DNA from: UBA6912 sp041611095
GTDB taxonomy: Bacteria; Actinomycetota; Acidimicrobiia; Spongiisociales; UBA5794
DNA: 64,000 nucleotides
NCBI GenBank assembly: GCA_041611095.1
Contig: JBFINP010000003.1
Coordinates: 62,001 to 126,000, forward strand
Direction of reading: 5' to 3'
Under the pieces are notes generated by a model that was not told the DNA's origin, made no database searches, and saw nothing but the letters and a program-made list of their open reading frames with translations. The translations under genes were made by a program, and so were the position numbers. Positions 49,866-58,481 of this stretch are shown piece by piece. The stretch's first letter is position 1. Each line of letters starts with the position of its first letter.

Positions 49866-50357
49866 TCAACCCCCGGCGAGCAGCTCGTCGATGCCGAGCG
49901 CCAGGGTGCGCTCGTCGAGCACACCGGTGTGGAGGTCGATCATCTCGCCACCCGGGCCGTAGAAGAACGTCAGCGGGACGGCCCGCGAGCCTCCCAGCTC
50001 CACGGGTATGTCGCCGGCGGAGTCGAACCAGTGCTCGATCGGTGCGTCCGGGAAGAACTCGGCGATGAAGGAGCGCGCGCCGTCCTGGCTGTCCCTCACG
50101 TTGAGGCCGACGAAACGAACCTCGCCGTCGAACTGCTCCGACGCCCGTTCGAGCAACGGAGCCTCGGATCGGCACGGCACACACCACGAGGCCCACACGT
50201 TGACGACGACGGGTTGCTCGGAACCCTCGAGGACGGTGGCCACGTCGCCGGCCGAGACGGACGGGAGCTCCGGTATGGCCGAAGCGTCGACCGACGGACC
50301 ACCGCACGCGGGGACGACGATCAGCAGGGCGGCGAGCCAGTGGCGCAGGTGGTTCAC
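49866..50357 (-). CDS. TlpA-like thioredoxin-fold lipoprotein (CxxC)
   Basis: A 163-residue extracytoplasmic thiol-disulfide oxidoreductase. Signal peptide with lipobox VPAC (Cys 18), then a redoxin domain with active site WASWCVPCRSEAP (Cys 59, Cys 62) and cis-Pro loop SRAVPLTFFYG. It is an ordinary cysteine counterpart of the TGA-containing gene at 36393-37028. GTG start, likely leaderless: TACACT ends 6 bases upstream. Confidence 0.92.
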   Translation of the reverse strand: MNHLRHWLAALLIVVPACGGPSVDASAIPELPSVSAGDVATVLEGSEQPVVVNVWASWCVPCRSEAPLLERASEQFDGEVRFVGLNVRDSQDGARSFIAEFFPDAPIEHWFDSAGDIPVELGGSRAVPLTFFYGPGGEMIDLHTGVLDERTLALGIDELLAGG

Positions 50358-50363
50358 GGGCGG

Positions 50364-50369
50364 AGTGTA
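50364..50369 (-). promoter_or_regulatory. -10 element of the TlpA-Lgt-like pair
   Basis: TACACT on the minus strand, 6 bases before the GTG start at 50357, the spacing of a leaderless mRNA. Confidence 0.6.
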
Positions 50370-50426
50370 GGAAGCGGCCCGTCCTCGCCGAGCTCACTGT
50401 TTCGTGATCGTCCAGAAGCTGCCATC

Positions 50427-50726
50427 ATGGGCCGGGGGAGAGACCGGCATTGCGAAGGGTCGGTCTCAGTGGGGACTGGAAACACATCCAATGGGCTGCG
50501 CGATGAGAGCAGCCGGGCGTCCGAGGTGGTTTGGCGCTACCTCGGGATGCTCGCAATGGCATCGCAGTACGGCGTGGCTCCCGATCCCGACGAGCTGAAC
50601 CGGCTCGAGTCTGCCTTCGTCGGCGTGGCCGCCGACTATTCGCTGCGAAGGGACGTGAGCCGAGACGCCTGGCTCGACGCAGGTGTCCCTCCTGAGGTGC
50701 TGGACCGCGCGGGCATCACGTGGTGA
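50427..50726 (+). CDS. Small hypothetical protein
   Basis: About 99 residues from the ATG at 50427, or 85 from a GTG at 50469 that has GAAGGG 9 bases upstream. The C-terminal 65 residues look like a compact helical domain (VVWRYLGMLAMASQYGVAPDPDELNRLESAFVGVAADYSLRR) ending in PPEVLDRAGITW. No family recognised. It converges on the hisIE gene with a 12-base gap. Confidence 0.6.
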   Translation: MGRGRDRHCEGSVSVGTGNTSNGLRDESSRASEVVWRYLGMLAMASQYGVAPDPDELNRLESAFVGVAADYSLRRDVSRDAWLDAGVPPEVLDRAGITW

Positions 50727-50738
50727 AGTCGGCTGCCA

Positions 50739-51365
50739 TCAGCGGGCCCGGCGGCCGAGCTCGGCAACGACCTCCGATGGCGCGGCGCCACGTTCGGCGA
50801 GCAGCACGAGCAGGTGGTACACGAGATCAGCCGACTCCTCGATCAGCCGAACCGTGTCGCCGGCTCCCGAGGCGTGGTCCTTGGCGGCGAGCAGCACCTC
50901 GGTCGCCTCTTCGGTCACCTTGCGTGCCGCGGCATCGACTCCTCCCTCGAGTAGCGTGGCCGTGTAGCTGCCAGCAGGGCGCTCGACGGCTCGGGAGGCG
51001 ATGACCGCCCAGAGGTCTTCGAGCGAGGCGAACCCCTGGCGGGGCGCCGCCGTCGCCGCTTTCCCGTCGAAGCACGACGTCGACCCGGTGTGGCAGGTGG
51101 GTCCGTTGGGGTGCACCCGCAACAGCAGGGCGTCGGCGTCGCAATCGGCTGCCATGTCGACCAGCTGGAGCGTGTTGCCGGACGTCTCGCCCTTCTTCCA
51201 GAGGGTGTTGCGTGAGCGAGACCAGAAATGGACCAGTCCGGTCTCGGCGGTCCTGGCCAGCGCCTCGGCATTGAGCCAGCCCAGCATGAGCACCTGGCCC
51301 GTTCGCGCATCCTGCACGATGCCGGCGACGAGCCCGCGTTCGTCGAACGTGAGCTCACCGATCAT
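50739..51365 (-). CDS. hisIE: Bifunctional phosphoribosyl-AMP cyclohydrolase / phosphoribosyl-ATP pyrophosphohydrolase
   Basis: A 208-residue fusion that carries out steps 2 and 3 of histidine synthesis. The HisI part (1-110) has the metal ligands in DCDADALLLRV and CHTGSTSCF and the HFWSRSRNTLWKKGETSGN motif. The HisE part (115-208) has the all-helical MazG-like pattern KVTEEATEVLLAAKDH...ESADLVYHLLVLLAERG. It is the last gene of the operon; its start overlaps hisF by 4 bases. Confidence 0.97.
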   Translation of the reverse strand: MIGELTFDERGLVAGIVQDARTGQVLMLGWLNAEALARTAETGLVHFWSRSRNTLWKKGETSGNTLQLVDMAADCDADALLLRVHPNGPTCHTGSTSCFDGKAATAAPRQGFASLEDLWAVIASRAVERPAGSYTATLLEGGVDAAARKVTEEATEVLLAAKDHASGAGDTVRLIEESADLVYHLLVLLAERGAAPSEVVAELGRRAR

Positions 51366-52132
51366 GGGTTGCTCAGCCGGATCGGGATGCCGGCCGCGGC
51401 CAGACCGGCTTTGAGGTCGTCGATGGCGATCTCCCGGCGATGGAAGATCGATGCGGCCAGCACCGCATCTGCCCGGTCGTCCCGCAGGGCGTCGACGCAG
51501 TGGTCGATCGTTCCTGCGCCGCCCGAGGCGATGACCGGGATCGAGACCGCCACCCGCACGGCCTCGAGGAGTTCCACGTCGTAGCCGTCCTTCGTGCCGT
51601 CGCGATCCATCGACGTCAGCAGGATCTCCCCGGCGCCGCGTTCGGCTCCCTCCCGGGCCCAGGCAACCGCGTCGCGGCCGGTCGGCGTACGGCCACCGTG
51701 GACGAATACCTGCCAGCCCTCGCCGTCCTGGTTGCGCTTCGCGTCGATTGCCAGCACCACGCACTGGGTTCCGAACGTCAGCGCACATTCGCTGATCAAC
51801 TCGGGGCGGTCGACGGCGGCAGTGTTCACCGAGACCTTGTCGGCGCCGGCGCGCAGGGCGGCTCGCATGTCGTCGACGCTGCGGATGCCACCACCGACGG
51901 TGAGCGGGACGAAGACGTTCTGTGCCGTGCGCCGCACGACGTCGAGCATGAGGTCGCGGCCTTCGTGGCTCGCAGTGATATCGAGGAAACAGATCTCGTC
52001 TGCGCCCTCGTCCACGTACCGGGACGCCAGCTCCACCGGGTCGCCCTCGTCGACGAGGTCCACGAATCGGACACCTTTCACGACCCGGCCCGCGTGCACG
52101 TCGAGGCAAGGGATGATTCGTTTACGCAGCAT
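51362..52132 (-). CDS. hisF: Imidazole glycerol phosphate synthase, cyclase subunit
   Basis: A 256-residue TIM barrel that uses ammonia from HisH to make imidazole glycerol phosphate and AICAR. Catalytic Asp in IIPCLDV (residue 11) and in LAIDAKR (about 130). Phosphate sites GGGIRSVDD and SGGAGTIDH are present. It overlaps hisH by 11 bases. Confidence 0.98.
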   Translation of the reverse strand: MLRKRIIPCLDVHAGRVVKGVRFVDLVDEGDPVELASRYVDEGADEICFLDITASHEGRDLMLDVVRRTAQNVFVPLTVGGGIRSVDDMRAALRAGADKVSVNTAAVDRPELISECALTFGTQCVVLAIDAKRNQDGEGWQVFVHGGRTPTGRDAVAWAREGAERGAGEILLTSMDRDGTKDGYDVELLEAVRVAVSIPVIASGGAGTIDHCVDALRDDRADAVLAASIFHRREIAIDDLKAGLAAAGIPIRLSNP

Positions 52133-52739
52133 CGCCGGCTCTCGAGGAGATGGCCACGAAGTTCGACAGCACGCGCAGCCCGGCATCACCGGACCGCTCC
52201 GGGTGAAACTGGACTCCGATGCGGGGACCGTCGGCGACCGCGGCGACGAACTCCGATCCATACGTCGTCGTTCCGATGACGACCTCGGATGACGTCGGGG
52301 ACGGAGCGAAGCTGTGGACGAAGTAGAACGGGGTGCCCGACGCGATCCCGTCGAAGATCGGGTGGCCGTTGGTGGTGACGTCGTTCCACCCGATGTGAGG
52401 GAGTAGCGGGGCGCGCTCGAGCCGTCTCACCGAGCCGGCCATGAGCCCGAGACACTCTCCGCCTTCGTGCTCGTCGGACCAGTCGAAGAAGAGCTGGAGG
52501 CCCACACAGATCCCGAGCAGCGGTCCCCGCCAGGCGGCGAGCGGGTCGACCAGGCCTTCGGTCCTGAGGCGTCGCATGGCGGCGCCCGTCGTTCCGACCC
52601 CGGGCAGCACCACGCCGTCGACGCCGGGCAGCGCGGAGGGGTCGTCGGCGAGGACCACGTCAGCACCGGCACGCTCCAACCCGCGTCCGATCGACACGAG
52701 GTTGCCGGCGCCATGGTCCACCACGGCGATGCGGGTCAT
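52122..52739 (-). CDS. hisH: Imidazole glycerol phosphate synthase, glutamine amidotransferase subunit
   Basis: A 205-residue class I glutaminase. Catalytic Cys 78 is in LLGICVGLQ and the His/Glu pair is in IGVQFHPERSGDAG. LPGVGTTGAAM carries the oxyanion region. It passes ammonia to HisF. Start overlaps hisB by 4 bases. Confidence 0.98.
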   Translation of the reverse strand: MTRIAVVDHGAGNLVSIGRGLERAGADVVLADDPSALPGVDGVVLPGVGTTGAAMRRLRTEGLVDPLAAWRGPLLGICVGLQLFFDWSDEHEGGECLGLMAGSVRRLERAPLLPHIGWNDVTTNGHPIFDGIASGTPFYFVHSFAPSPTSSEVVIGTTTYGSEFVAAVADGPRIGVQFHPERSGDAGLRVLSNFVAISSRAGDAA

Positions 52740-53338
52740 GTCCCACGCTCCTGCTCGGGGATCCCCTTGGTCGAAGCGATCCCCTGGCGCCGCGGATCGA
52801 TCGCCACGGCAGCGCGCAGGGCTCGTGCGAGAGCTTTGAAGGCTGCCTCTGCGACGTGGTGGTCGTTGTCGCCGTGAGCGTCGAGGTGGATCGTGAACCC
52901 CGCCGTGCGGGCCATCGCCTCCACGGCGTGAGGGATCATCTGCGTGGAGAGCGCTCCGATGCGATCCGCACGGAAGGCGACCTCGATCACCGAGTACGGC
53001 CGACCCCCGACGTCGACGACGGCGCGGGCGACCGCCTCGTCCATCGGGACCATCGCGTCGCCGTAGCGAACGATGCCGGATCGATCCCCCAGCGCCTCGG
53101 CGAATGCGGACCCGAGCACGAGCAGCGTGTCCTCGACCGTGTGGTGATCGTCGACCTCGAGGTCACCCACGGTGGTGATCCGTAGATCGAAGAGACCGTG
53201 GTGGGTGAGGGCGGTGAGGAGGTGATCAAGAAACCCGACGCCGGTCGAGATCGAGGCCGTCCCGGCGCCGTCGAGGTCGAGCCGGACGGAAACGTCGGTC
53301 TCGGCGGTCTTGCGACTGATGTCTGCGATGCGGCTCAT
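52736..53338 (-). CDS. hisB: Imidazoleglycerol-phosphate dehydratase
   Basis: A 200-residue single-function HisB with the two metal-binding motifs DHHTVEDT and DNDHHVAEAAFKALARALR. FLDHLLTALTHHG and the C-terminal STKG are also present. No phosphatase domain is fused. Overlaps hisC by 4 bases. Confidence 0.98.
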   Translation of the reverse strand: MSRIADISRKTAETDVSVRLDLDGAGTASISTGVGFLDHLLTALTHHGLFDLRITTVGDLEVDDHHTVEDTLLVLGSAFAEALGDRSGIVRYGDAMVPMDEAVARAVVDVGGRPYSVIEVAFRADRIGALSTQMIPHAVEAMARTAGFTIHLDAHGDNDHHVAEAAFKALARALRAAVAIDPRRQGIASTKGIPEQERGT

Positions 53339-54387
53339 GCCAGCTCCTTCTCCAGGGCTTCGATCAAACGGCCGTTCTCGTCGGAGGAGCGCACCGTGAT
53401 GCGCATCATGCGAGCGAGCCGCGGTGCGTCGGGATAGACGCGCACCACCAGCCCCCGCCGGCGCAGCGCCGCCGCCAGCTCCTGCACGCCGTCTCCCACC
53501 TGGCAGAGGACGAAGTTCGTCTCCGAGTCGAAGGTTCGAAAGCCGAGCCGCCTCAATTCGCGCTCGAGCCGTGCTCGCTCGGCGACGAGGCCGTCGACCT
53601 GGGCTCGCATGCGTGCCGGGTTGCCGAGGGCGGCGATGGCGATCTCGACCGAGAGGCTGGCGATGCTCCCTGGGGGACGAACCCGGTCGATGGCCGCAAC
53701 GAGATCCGGATGACCGACCCCGAAGCCGACGCGAATGCCCCCGACGCCGAACGCCTTCGAGAGAGTGTGCAGGACGAGCAGGTTGTCGTGGCGATCCGTC
53801 CAAGTGGTCCATCGATCTCCGGCGAACTCGGCGTACGCCGCATCGAGGACGACCACACCGTCGGTGGCTGCGAGCACGGCGGCGATGCTCTCGTCGGGTG
53901 GACGCGCTCCGGTCGGGTTGTCGGGCACACACAGCCAGGTGACGTCGGCGCCGCCGGCGGCATCGACGACGGCGTCGGTGGGGAACGACAGGTCCGGGCC
54001 CGTGGCGGCGACTTCGACCAGCTCGGCACCGACCTGAAGGGTCGAGATGCGGTACAGCGGGTAGGTCGGTGTCACCGCCACGGCACACCGTCCACCCGTG
54101 AGGAGAGCACGGCCGGTGAGCAGGAGCAGCTCGTCCACCCCGGCACCCACGGCGATGCGCTCTGGGATCGTCCCGACGTAGCCCGCCGCCGCTTTGCGTA
54201 GCGGGCGGTAGCTGGCTCCCGGGTACTCGTTGAGGCCGGCAGCCAGCGCGGCGGCGATGGGTATGGCCCACTCGGTGGGATACGGCGACGTGTTGTGGTC
54301 GAAGCGGATCACCTCCGAGACCGGTATTCCGGCCGCGGCGGCGATCTCGGCCGTCGTCGGCTGCCATCGGTACTCGGGGGCGCTCAC
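53335..54387 (-). CDS. hisC: Histidinol-phosphate aminotransferase
   Basis: A 350-residue PLP enzyme of fold type I. The PLP lysine is in HTLSKAFGVGG, the N-terminal substrate pattern is FDHNTSPYP, and the PLP-phosphate site includes PDNPTGARP and DAAYAEF. The GTG start overlaps the hisD stop by 4 bases (GTGA). Confidence 0.96.
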   Translation of the reverse strand: MSAPEYRWQPTTAEIAAAAGIPVSEVIRFDHNTSPYPTEWAIPIAAALAAGLNEYPGASYRPLRKAAAGYVGTIPERIAVGAGVDELLLLTGRALLTGGRCAVAVTPTYPLYRISTLQVGAELVEVAATGPDLSFPTDAVVDAAGGADVTWLCVPDNPTGARPPDESIAAVLAATDGVVVLDAAYAEFAGDRWTTWTDRHDNLLVLHTLSKAFGVGGIRVGFGVGHPDLVAAIDRVRPPGSIASLSVEIAIAALGNPARMRAQVDGLVAERARLERELRRLGFRTFDSETNFVLCQVGDGVQELAAALRRRGLVVRVYPDAPRLARMMRITVRSSDENGRLIEALEKELA

Positions 54388-55685
54388 TCGGCGCCCTCGA
54401 ATCGGATGTCGGCGGCGAGTCGGTGGGCACCCAGCCCCTCCGCATCGGCGAGCGCCGTGATCACGGGTCGCAACGCGGCAAGGCCGTCGCGGGTCAGCTC
54501 CTGGACCTGGCGCCACGACCCGAAGTCCTCCACCGACAGTGGGCCGTAGCTCGCCGCGAGACCTCCCGTCGGGAGAACGTGGTTGGCTCCGGTGGCGTAG
54601 TCGCCCGCCGACTCGGGTGACCAATGGCCGACGAAGACGGAACCGGCGGCCACGAGGCGCTGCGCATCCTGCGCGGCGTGCTCGGTGTGGATGCTGAGGT
54701 GCTCGGGTGCGTAGCGATTGGCGAAGTCGACGGCGGCGTCGAGGTCCGGAGCGAGCACGATCATGCCGCGGTCGCCCAACGACTTCTCGAGGATCGCCGA
54801 CCGCTCGAGGCGGGGGAGAAGGGCTGCGATCTCCTTCTCCACCAAGGCTCCGAGCTCCGGTGAGGTCGTGACCAGCAACACGGGCGAGTCCGGACCGTGC
54901 TCCGCCTGGCAGAGCACGTCGGCGGCGACGAGGCGCGGGTCGGCCTCGTCGTCGGCGAGCACGAGGGCCTCGCTGGGCCCGGCGGGCAGGTCCACTGCGC
55001 AGTCGCCGTACACGGCGAGCTTCGCCGCCGTCACCCATGCGTTGCCAGGACCGACGATCTTGTCGACGGCAGCGATCGTCTCCGTCCCGTATGCCAGCGC
55101 ACCGATGGCCTGGGCTCCTCCGACGGCGTAGACCTCAACGACACCGAGCAGATCGGCGGCGGCGAGGATGGCGTCGGAGATGCGGCCGTTCCCGTCGGCC
55201 GGTGTCGTGACGACGATCTCCGGCACGCCGGCCACCTGCGCCGGGACGACACCCATGAGCAGCGAGGACGGGTACGGAGCGCGGCCGCCTGGTACATACA
55301 CCCCGACACGCCGCAACGGCTGCCACCGGCGGTCTACCCGCACCCCCGGTACCACCTCGACGGGGTGGTCCACGGGCCGCTGGGGCTCGTGGGTGCGCCG
55401 GATGTTCGCAGTCGCCTGGACGAGCGCATCCCGCAGCTCGGGTGCGATGCGATCCGAAGCGCTGCTGAGCTCCTGAACCGGAACGCGCAGCTCGCCTCCG
55501 GCGAGCCCACCGCCGAACCTCCGGCCCAGCTCCGCGACTGCGGCGTCGCCCTCTTCCCGCACCCGGTCGACGATCTCGGCGGCGCCCCGCCTCGTGGAAG
55601 GATCGGGAACCGCAGAGCGCTGCAGGATTGGAGCGAGGTCGTCCGCGGTGGCCTGGGACAGGTCGAGGATGGTGAGCCGGATCAC
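54384..55685 (-). CDS. hisD: Histidinol dehydrogenase
   Basis: A 433-residue zinc enzyme that oxidises histidinol to histidine with NAD. Family blocks GVYVPGGRAPYPSSLLM, AYGTETIAAVDKIVGPGNAWVTAAK and SYGPLSVEDFGSWRQVQELT are present, with catalytic Glu and His in YAPEHLSI. GTG start overlaps the hisG stop by 4 bases. Confidence 0.98.
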   Translation of the reverse strand: MIRLTILDLSQATADDLAPILQRSAVPDPSTRRGAAEIVDRVREEGDAAVAELGRRFGGGLAGGELRVPVQELSSASDRIAPELRDALVQATANIRRTHEPQRPVDHPVEVVPGVRVDRRWQPLRRVGVYVPGGRAPYPSSLLMGVVPAQVAGVPEIVVTTPADGNGRISDAILAAADLLGVVEVYAVGGAQAIGALAYGTETIAAVDKIVGPGNAWVTAAKLAVYGDCAVDLPAGPSEALVLADDEADPRLVAADVLCQAEHGPDSPVLLVTTSPELGALVEKEIAALLPRLERSAILEKSLGDRGMIVLAPDLDAAVDFANRYAPEHLSIHTEHAAQDAQRLVAAGSVFVGHWSPESAGDYATGANHVLPTGGLAASYGPLSVEDFGSWRQVQELTRDGLAALRPVITALADAEGLGAHRLAADIRFEGAE

Positions 55686-56539
55686 GGGATGAGCTGCTCG
55701 ATGGGTAGCACCAGGATCCCCGACGCACCGGCCGACTCGAGCTGGGGGAGGATCCGCCACACCTCGTCGGTGTCGACGACCGAGTGGACCGCCACCATCC
55801 CGAGCTCTGCGAGCGGCACCACGGTCGGGGCTTCGAGGCCGGGGATGATCTCCCGGATCGCCTCGATCGAGGAGACCGGAGCGTTCATGAGCACGTAGCG
55901 TCGCCGGCGAGCCGCCAGCACGCTTCGCACCATCGTGGTGACCTGCCGGGCCAGGGCGGCTTCGCTGCCCTCGAGACCCGGACGGCTGATGAGGATCGCT
56001 TGGGACTCGAGCAGCGTGACGACCGGGCGGAGCCCATTGACCCGCATGGTGCTTCCGCTCGACACCAGATCGACGATCGCATCGGCGACGTCGAGGCGCG
56101 GCGCCACCTCGACCGACCCCCGCAGCGGAACCGTTGCGATCGTGACGCCCTTGTCGGTGAAGAACCGTTCGGTGACGTTCGGGTGCGACGTGGCGATGCG
56201 CAGCCCCTCGAAACCGGAGACGTCCTCGACCTCCGAGTCTTGCGGCACGGCTGCGGCGAGTCGGCAGGTCCCGTATCCGAGCTCAAGCTCGATGGACACC
56301 GGAAGACCCGATTCTTCGAGCAGGTCCAGACCGGTGATACCCATGCCGGCGACGCCGTCGGCGACGAGCTCGGGGATGTCCTCGGTACGGACGAACAGCA
56401 GCTCGATGTCGACGTTGGCGACCGGCACCGAGAGCGAGCGGGTTGTCTTCTCGAACCGCATCCCGCTGTGGCTCAGCAGGTCGGCCGAGGGGTCCTGCAG
56501 ACGACCCTTGTTGGGCACGGCGATCCTCAGGATGCTCAT
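55682..56539 (-). CDS. hisG: ATP phosphoribosyltransferase, long form
   Basis: A 285-residue HisG that commits ATP and PRPP to histidine synthesis. The start IAVPNKGRLQDPS and PRPP loop DLVSSGSTMRVNGL are present. The C-terminal domain of about 75 residues (MNAPVSSIEAIREIIPGLEAPTVVPL) is the ACT-like regulatory part that senses histidine, so no HisZ is needed. Overlaps the yerC-like gene by 4 bases. Confidence 0.97.
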   Translation of the reverse strand: MSILRIAVPNKGRLQDPSADLLSHSGMRFEKTTRSLSVPVANVDIELLFVRTEDIPELVADGVAGMGITGLDLLEESGLPVSIELELGYGTCRLAAAVPQDSEVEDVSGFEGLRIATSHPNVTERFFTDKGVTIATVPLRGSVEVAPRLDVADAIVDLVSSGSTMRVNGLRPVVTLLESQAILISRPGLEGSEAALARQVTTMVRSVLAARRRRYVLMNAPVSSIEAIREIIPGLEAPTVVPLAELGMVAVHSVVDTDEVWRILPQLESAGASGILVLPIEQLIP

Positions 56540-56844
56540 GCTTCCACCTCGCTGCCCAGCCCCATACGCTCCAGCATGAACTTGTACCCCCCCGTGCCGT
56601 GTTGCAGCCACTGGTTGATGCGGGTGATCGTTGCGGTCGAGACGCCCGTCCGCTCGTTGATCTCCCGATACGGAATCCCCTCCGCCAGCAGGCGTACCAC
56701 CATCCAACGTGAGCTCATCTCCTCCAGCTCCTTGTACGTACAGAGGTCGCGGAAGAATCGAGCAGCTTCGTCCCGGTCGGTCAACGCGATGATCGCATCG
56801 AACAACGCCGCCGTCTCATCGGTGCGCCAGTCCTCGGTCGTCAT
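56536..56844 (-). CDS. TrpR-like repressor of the YerC/YecD (HisR) family
   Basis: A 102-residue helical DNA-binding protein. The TrpR-type helix-turn-helix reads EMSSRWMVVRLLAEGIPYREINERTGVSTATITRINQWLQHG. Comparative work has linked this family to control of his operons. It is the first gene of the his operon and faces an AT-rich palindrome in the 154-base divergent region, so it probably represses itself, the operon and hisA in response to histidine (inference). Confidence 0.9.
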   Translation of the reverse strand: MTTEDWRTDETAALFDAIIALTDRDEAARFFRDLCTYKELEEMSSRWMVVRLLAEGIPYREINERTGVSTATITRINQWLQHGTGGYKFMLERMGLGSEVEA

Positions 56845-56916
56845 CGAAGCCCTGCCCGGCTCACTCCCGTACCTTCCCCCTTGTCCTGTGTCGTCTCGAC
56901 GAGATGTCGTGACGTG

Positions 56917-56945
56917 GTGACATGTTAATGTTTTAGCATGATAAA
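56917..56945 (+). promoter_or_regulatory. Promoter of hisA
   Basis: GTGACA at 56917-56922, 17-bp spacer, GATAAA at 56940-56945. The -10 lies inside the palindrome at 56930-56947, so a bound repressor would block it. Confidence 0.5.
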
Positions 56946-56947
56946 AC
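56930..56947. promoter_or_regulatory. AT-rich palindrome, probable operator of the his regulator
   Basis: GTTTTAGCATGATAAAAC has perfect 6-bp arms (GTTTTA/TAAAAC) around GCATGA. It is the only strongly AT-rich palindrome in the region and lies between hisA and the yerC-like gene, over the predicted hisA promoter. Confidence 0.65.
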
Positions 56948-56998
56948 GCACCGAGCGGAATGCAAGCGAACCCGGCGCAAGCCGGGGAGCGTGACCGG

Positions 56999-57712
56999 AT
57001 GCAGCTGATCCCTGCCGTCGACGTACTCGGAGGCAAAGTCGTGCGGCTCGTCGAGGGTGACTATGCCCAGGTGACAACCTATGCGGCCGATCCCGTGACG
57101 CAGGCTCTCGATTGGGCGGCGCAGGGCGCCACCATGATCCATGTCGTCGATCTGGATGGGGCTCGCGATGGCTCGTACAACGACGAGTTGTGGCGGCGGT
57201 TGGCGAAAGCCGAGGTGCCGTTTCAGATCGGAGGCGGCATCCGCACGGTCGCTGCGGCCATGCACGCCCTGGACGTAGGCGCCGACAGAGTCGTGCTCGG
57301 GACTGCCGCCGTGTGGCACCCAGAAGTCGTCGCCGAGATCGTGACGGCGGTCGGATCGGGACCTGTCGTCGCCGCGCTGGACGTGCGCGACGATCGCGCC
57401 ACCGGTGCCGGTTGGCGAGACGAGGGGCGGGACCTGGAGGCGGTGGTGACCGACGTTGTCGCCGCCGGAGTCGAGCGGGCTCTCGTCACCGGGATTGGCC
57501 GCGACGGCACCATGCAGGGCCCGGATCTAGGCGTCATCGGGCGAGTGCGCACCGCTGGGACGGGCCTGGCGATCCTCGGTTCCGGTGGAGTCGGTTCCCT
57601 GGCCCACCTCGCGAGGCTGGCTGAGAGCGGTGTCGAGGCGGCGATCGTGGGACGTGCGTTGTATGAACGCAGGTTCACCGTGGCCGAGGCGGTGACGGCG
57701 CTGGCCGACTGA
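56999..57712 (+). CDS. hisA: 1-(5-phosphoribosyl)-5-[(5-phosphoribosylamino)methylideneamino]imidazole-4-carboxamide isomerase
   Basis: A 237-residue TIM barrel. Catalytic Asp in IPAVDVLGGKVVRLVEGDY and in GIGRDGTMQGPD, with phosphate loops GGGIRTV and SGGVGSL. In many actinobacteria the homolog (PriA) also performs the TrpF step; no trpF is in the window, so this one may be dual (not testable here). The ATG at 56999 is chosen for GGGGAG upstream. Confidence 0.95.
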   Translation: MQLIPAVDVLGGKVVRLVEGDYAQVTTYAADPVTQALDWAAQGATMIHVVDLDGARDGSYNDELWRRLAKAEVPFQIGGGIRTVAAAMHALDVGADRVVLGTAAVWHPEVVAEIVTAVGSGPVVAALDVRDDRATGAGWRDEGRDLEAVVTDVVAAGVERALVTGIGRDGTMQGPDLGVIGRVRTAGTGLAILGSGGVGSLAHLARLAESGVEAAIVGRALYERRFTVAEAVTALAD

Positions 57713-57785
57713 TCGGCGCCGGGGGAGATCCGCATCGCCTCCCGGGAAGCGTGCCCGGCCGAGTCGATAGCTTCGCACCGAACCG

Positions 57786-57791
57786 TAACCT
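57786..57791 (+). promoter_or_regulatory. -10 element of a likely leaderless mRNA (DUF3159-like gene)
   Basis: TAACCT is followed by 6 bases and the ATG at 57798; no ribosome binding site is present. Confidence 0.55.
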
Positions 57792-57797
57792 CCCACC

Positions 57798-58478
57798 ATG
57801 ACCCATGACCTCCGGGCCGACTTCGTCGCCGATCTGCGCCAGATGTTCAGCGGCGACCGCACCATCGGTGACTCGTTCCCTGCGCCCATCGCATTCGTGG
57901 GTGTCAACGCGCTCGCCGGCTTGGGTCCCGCAACGGTCGCCGCGCTCGCAATTGGGGGCCTCGTCGCCGTGTGGCGAGTTCGGAGGGGCCAGCGGGTCGT
58001 CTATGCGCTCGGTGGGATCGTTGCAATCGGCTTCGCCGCCGCGATCGCCCTTCGCAGCGGCCGAGCGGAGGGTTACTTCCTCCCCGGCATCGTATCGGCC
58101 ATGGGCTGGGCAGCAGCCGCCGTCGGCAGCGTCCTGGTGCGGAGGCCGCTTGCGGCGTGGTCGAGCTGGGGGCTGAGACGTTGGCCGCTCGAGTGGTACT
58201 GGCGATCGGACGTTCGCCCCGCCTACACCCGGGTCACGCTCCTGTGGGCGGTCTACTTCGCCGGACGTGGCACCTTGCAGTGGGCGCTCTTCGTGAAAGA
58301 GGAACCGGAGCTGCTCGCCGCCGCAAAGCTGGCGACCTCGTGGCCACTCATCCTCCCTCTCCTGGCGGTCAGCTATGTGTACGGCAACCGCACGCTGCAC
58401 CGGCTCGGCGGCCCCAACGTCGACGAGTTCGAGATCGGCGCGTCCTCTCCGTACGCCGGAGGTCAGCGCGGGTTCTGA
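57798..58478 (+). CDS. DUF3159-like membrane protein
   Basis: A 226-residue protein with about five to six membrane helices. It starts with a cytoplasmic segment (DLRADFVADLRQMFSG) and ends with SYVYGNRTLHRLGGPNVDEFEIG, text like that of actinobacterial DUF3159 proteins. The function is unknown. It converges on the AAA ATPase gene, 3 bases apart, with a hairpin (GCCGGAG/CTCCGGC, 58485-58500) inside the latter's end. Confidence 0.75.
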   Translation: MTHDLRADFVADLRQMFSGDRTIGDSFPAPIAFVGVNALAGLGPATVAALAIGGLVAVWRVRRGQRVVYALGGIVAIGFAAAIALRSGRAEGYFLPGIVSAMGWAAAAVGSVLVRRPLAAWSSWGLRRWPLEWYWRSDVRPAYTRVTLLWAVYFAGRGTLQWALFVKEEPELLAAAKLATSWPLILPLLAVSYVYGNRTLHRLGGPNVDEFEIGASSPYAGGQRGF

Positions 58479-58481
58479 GGC

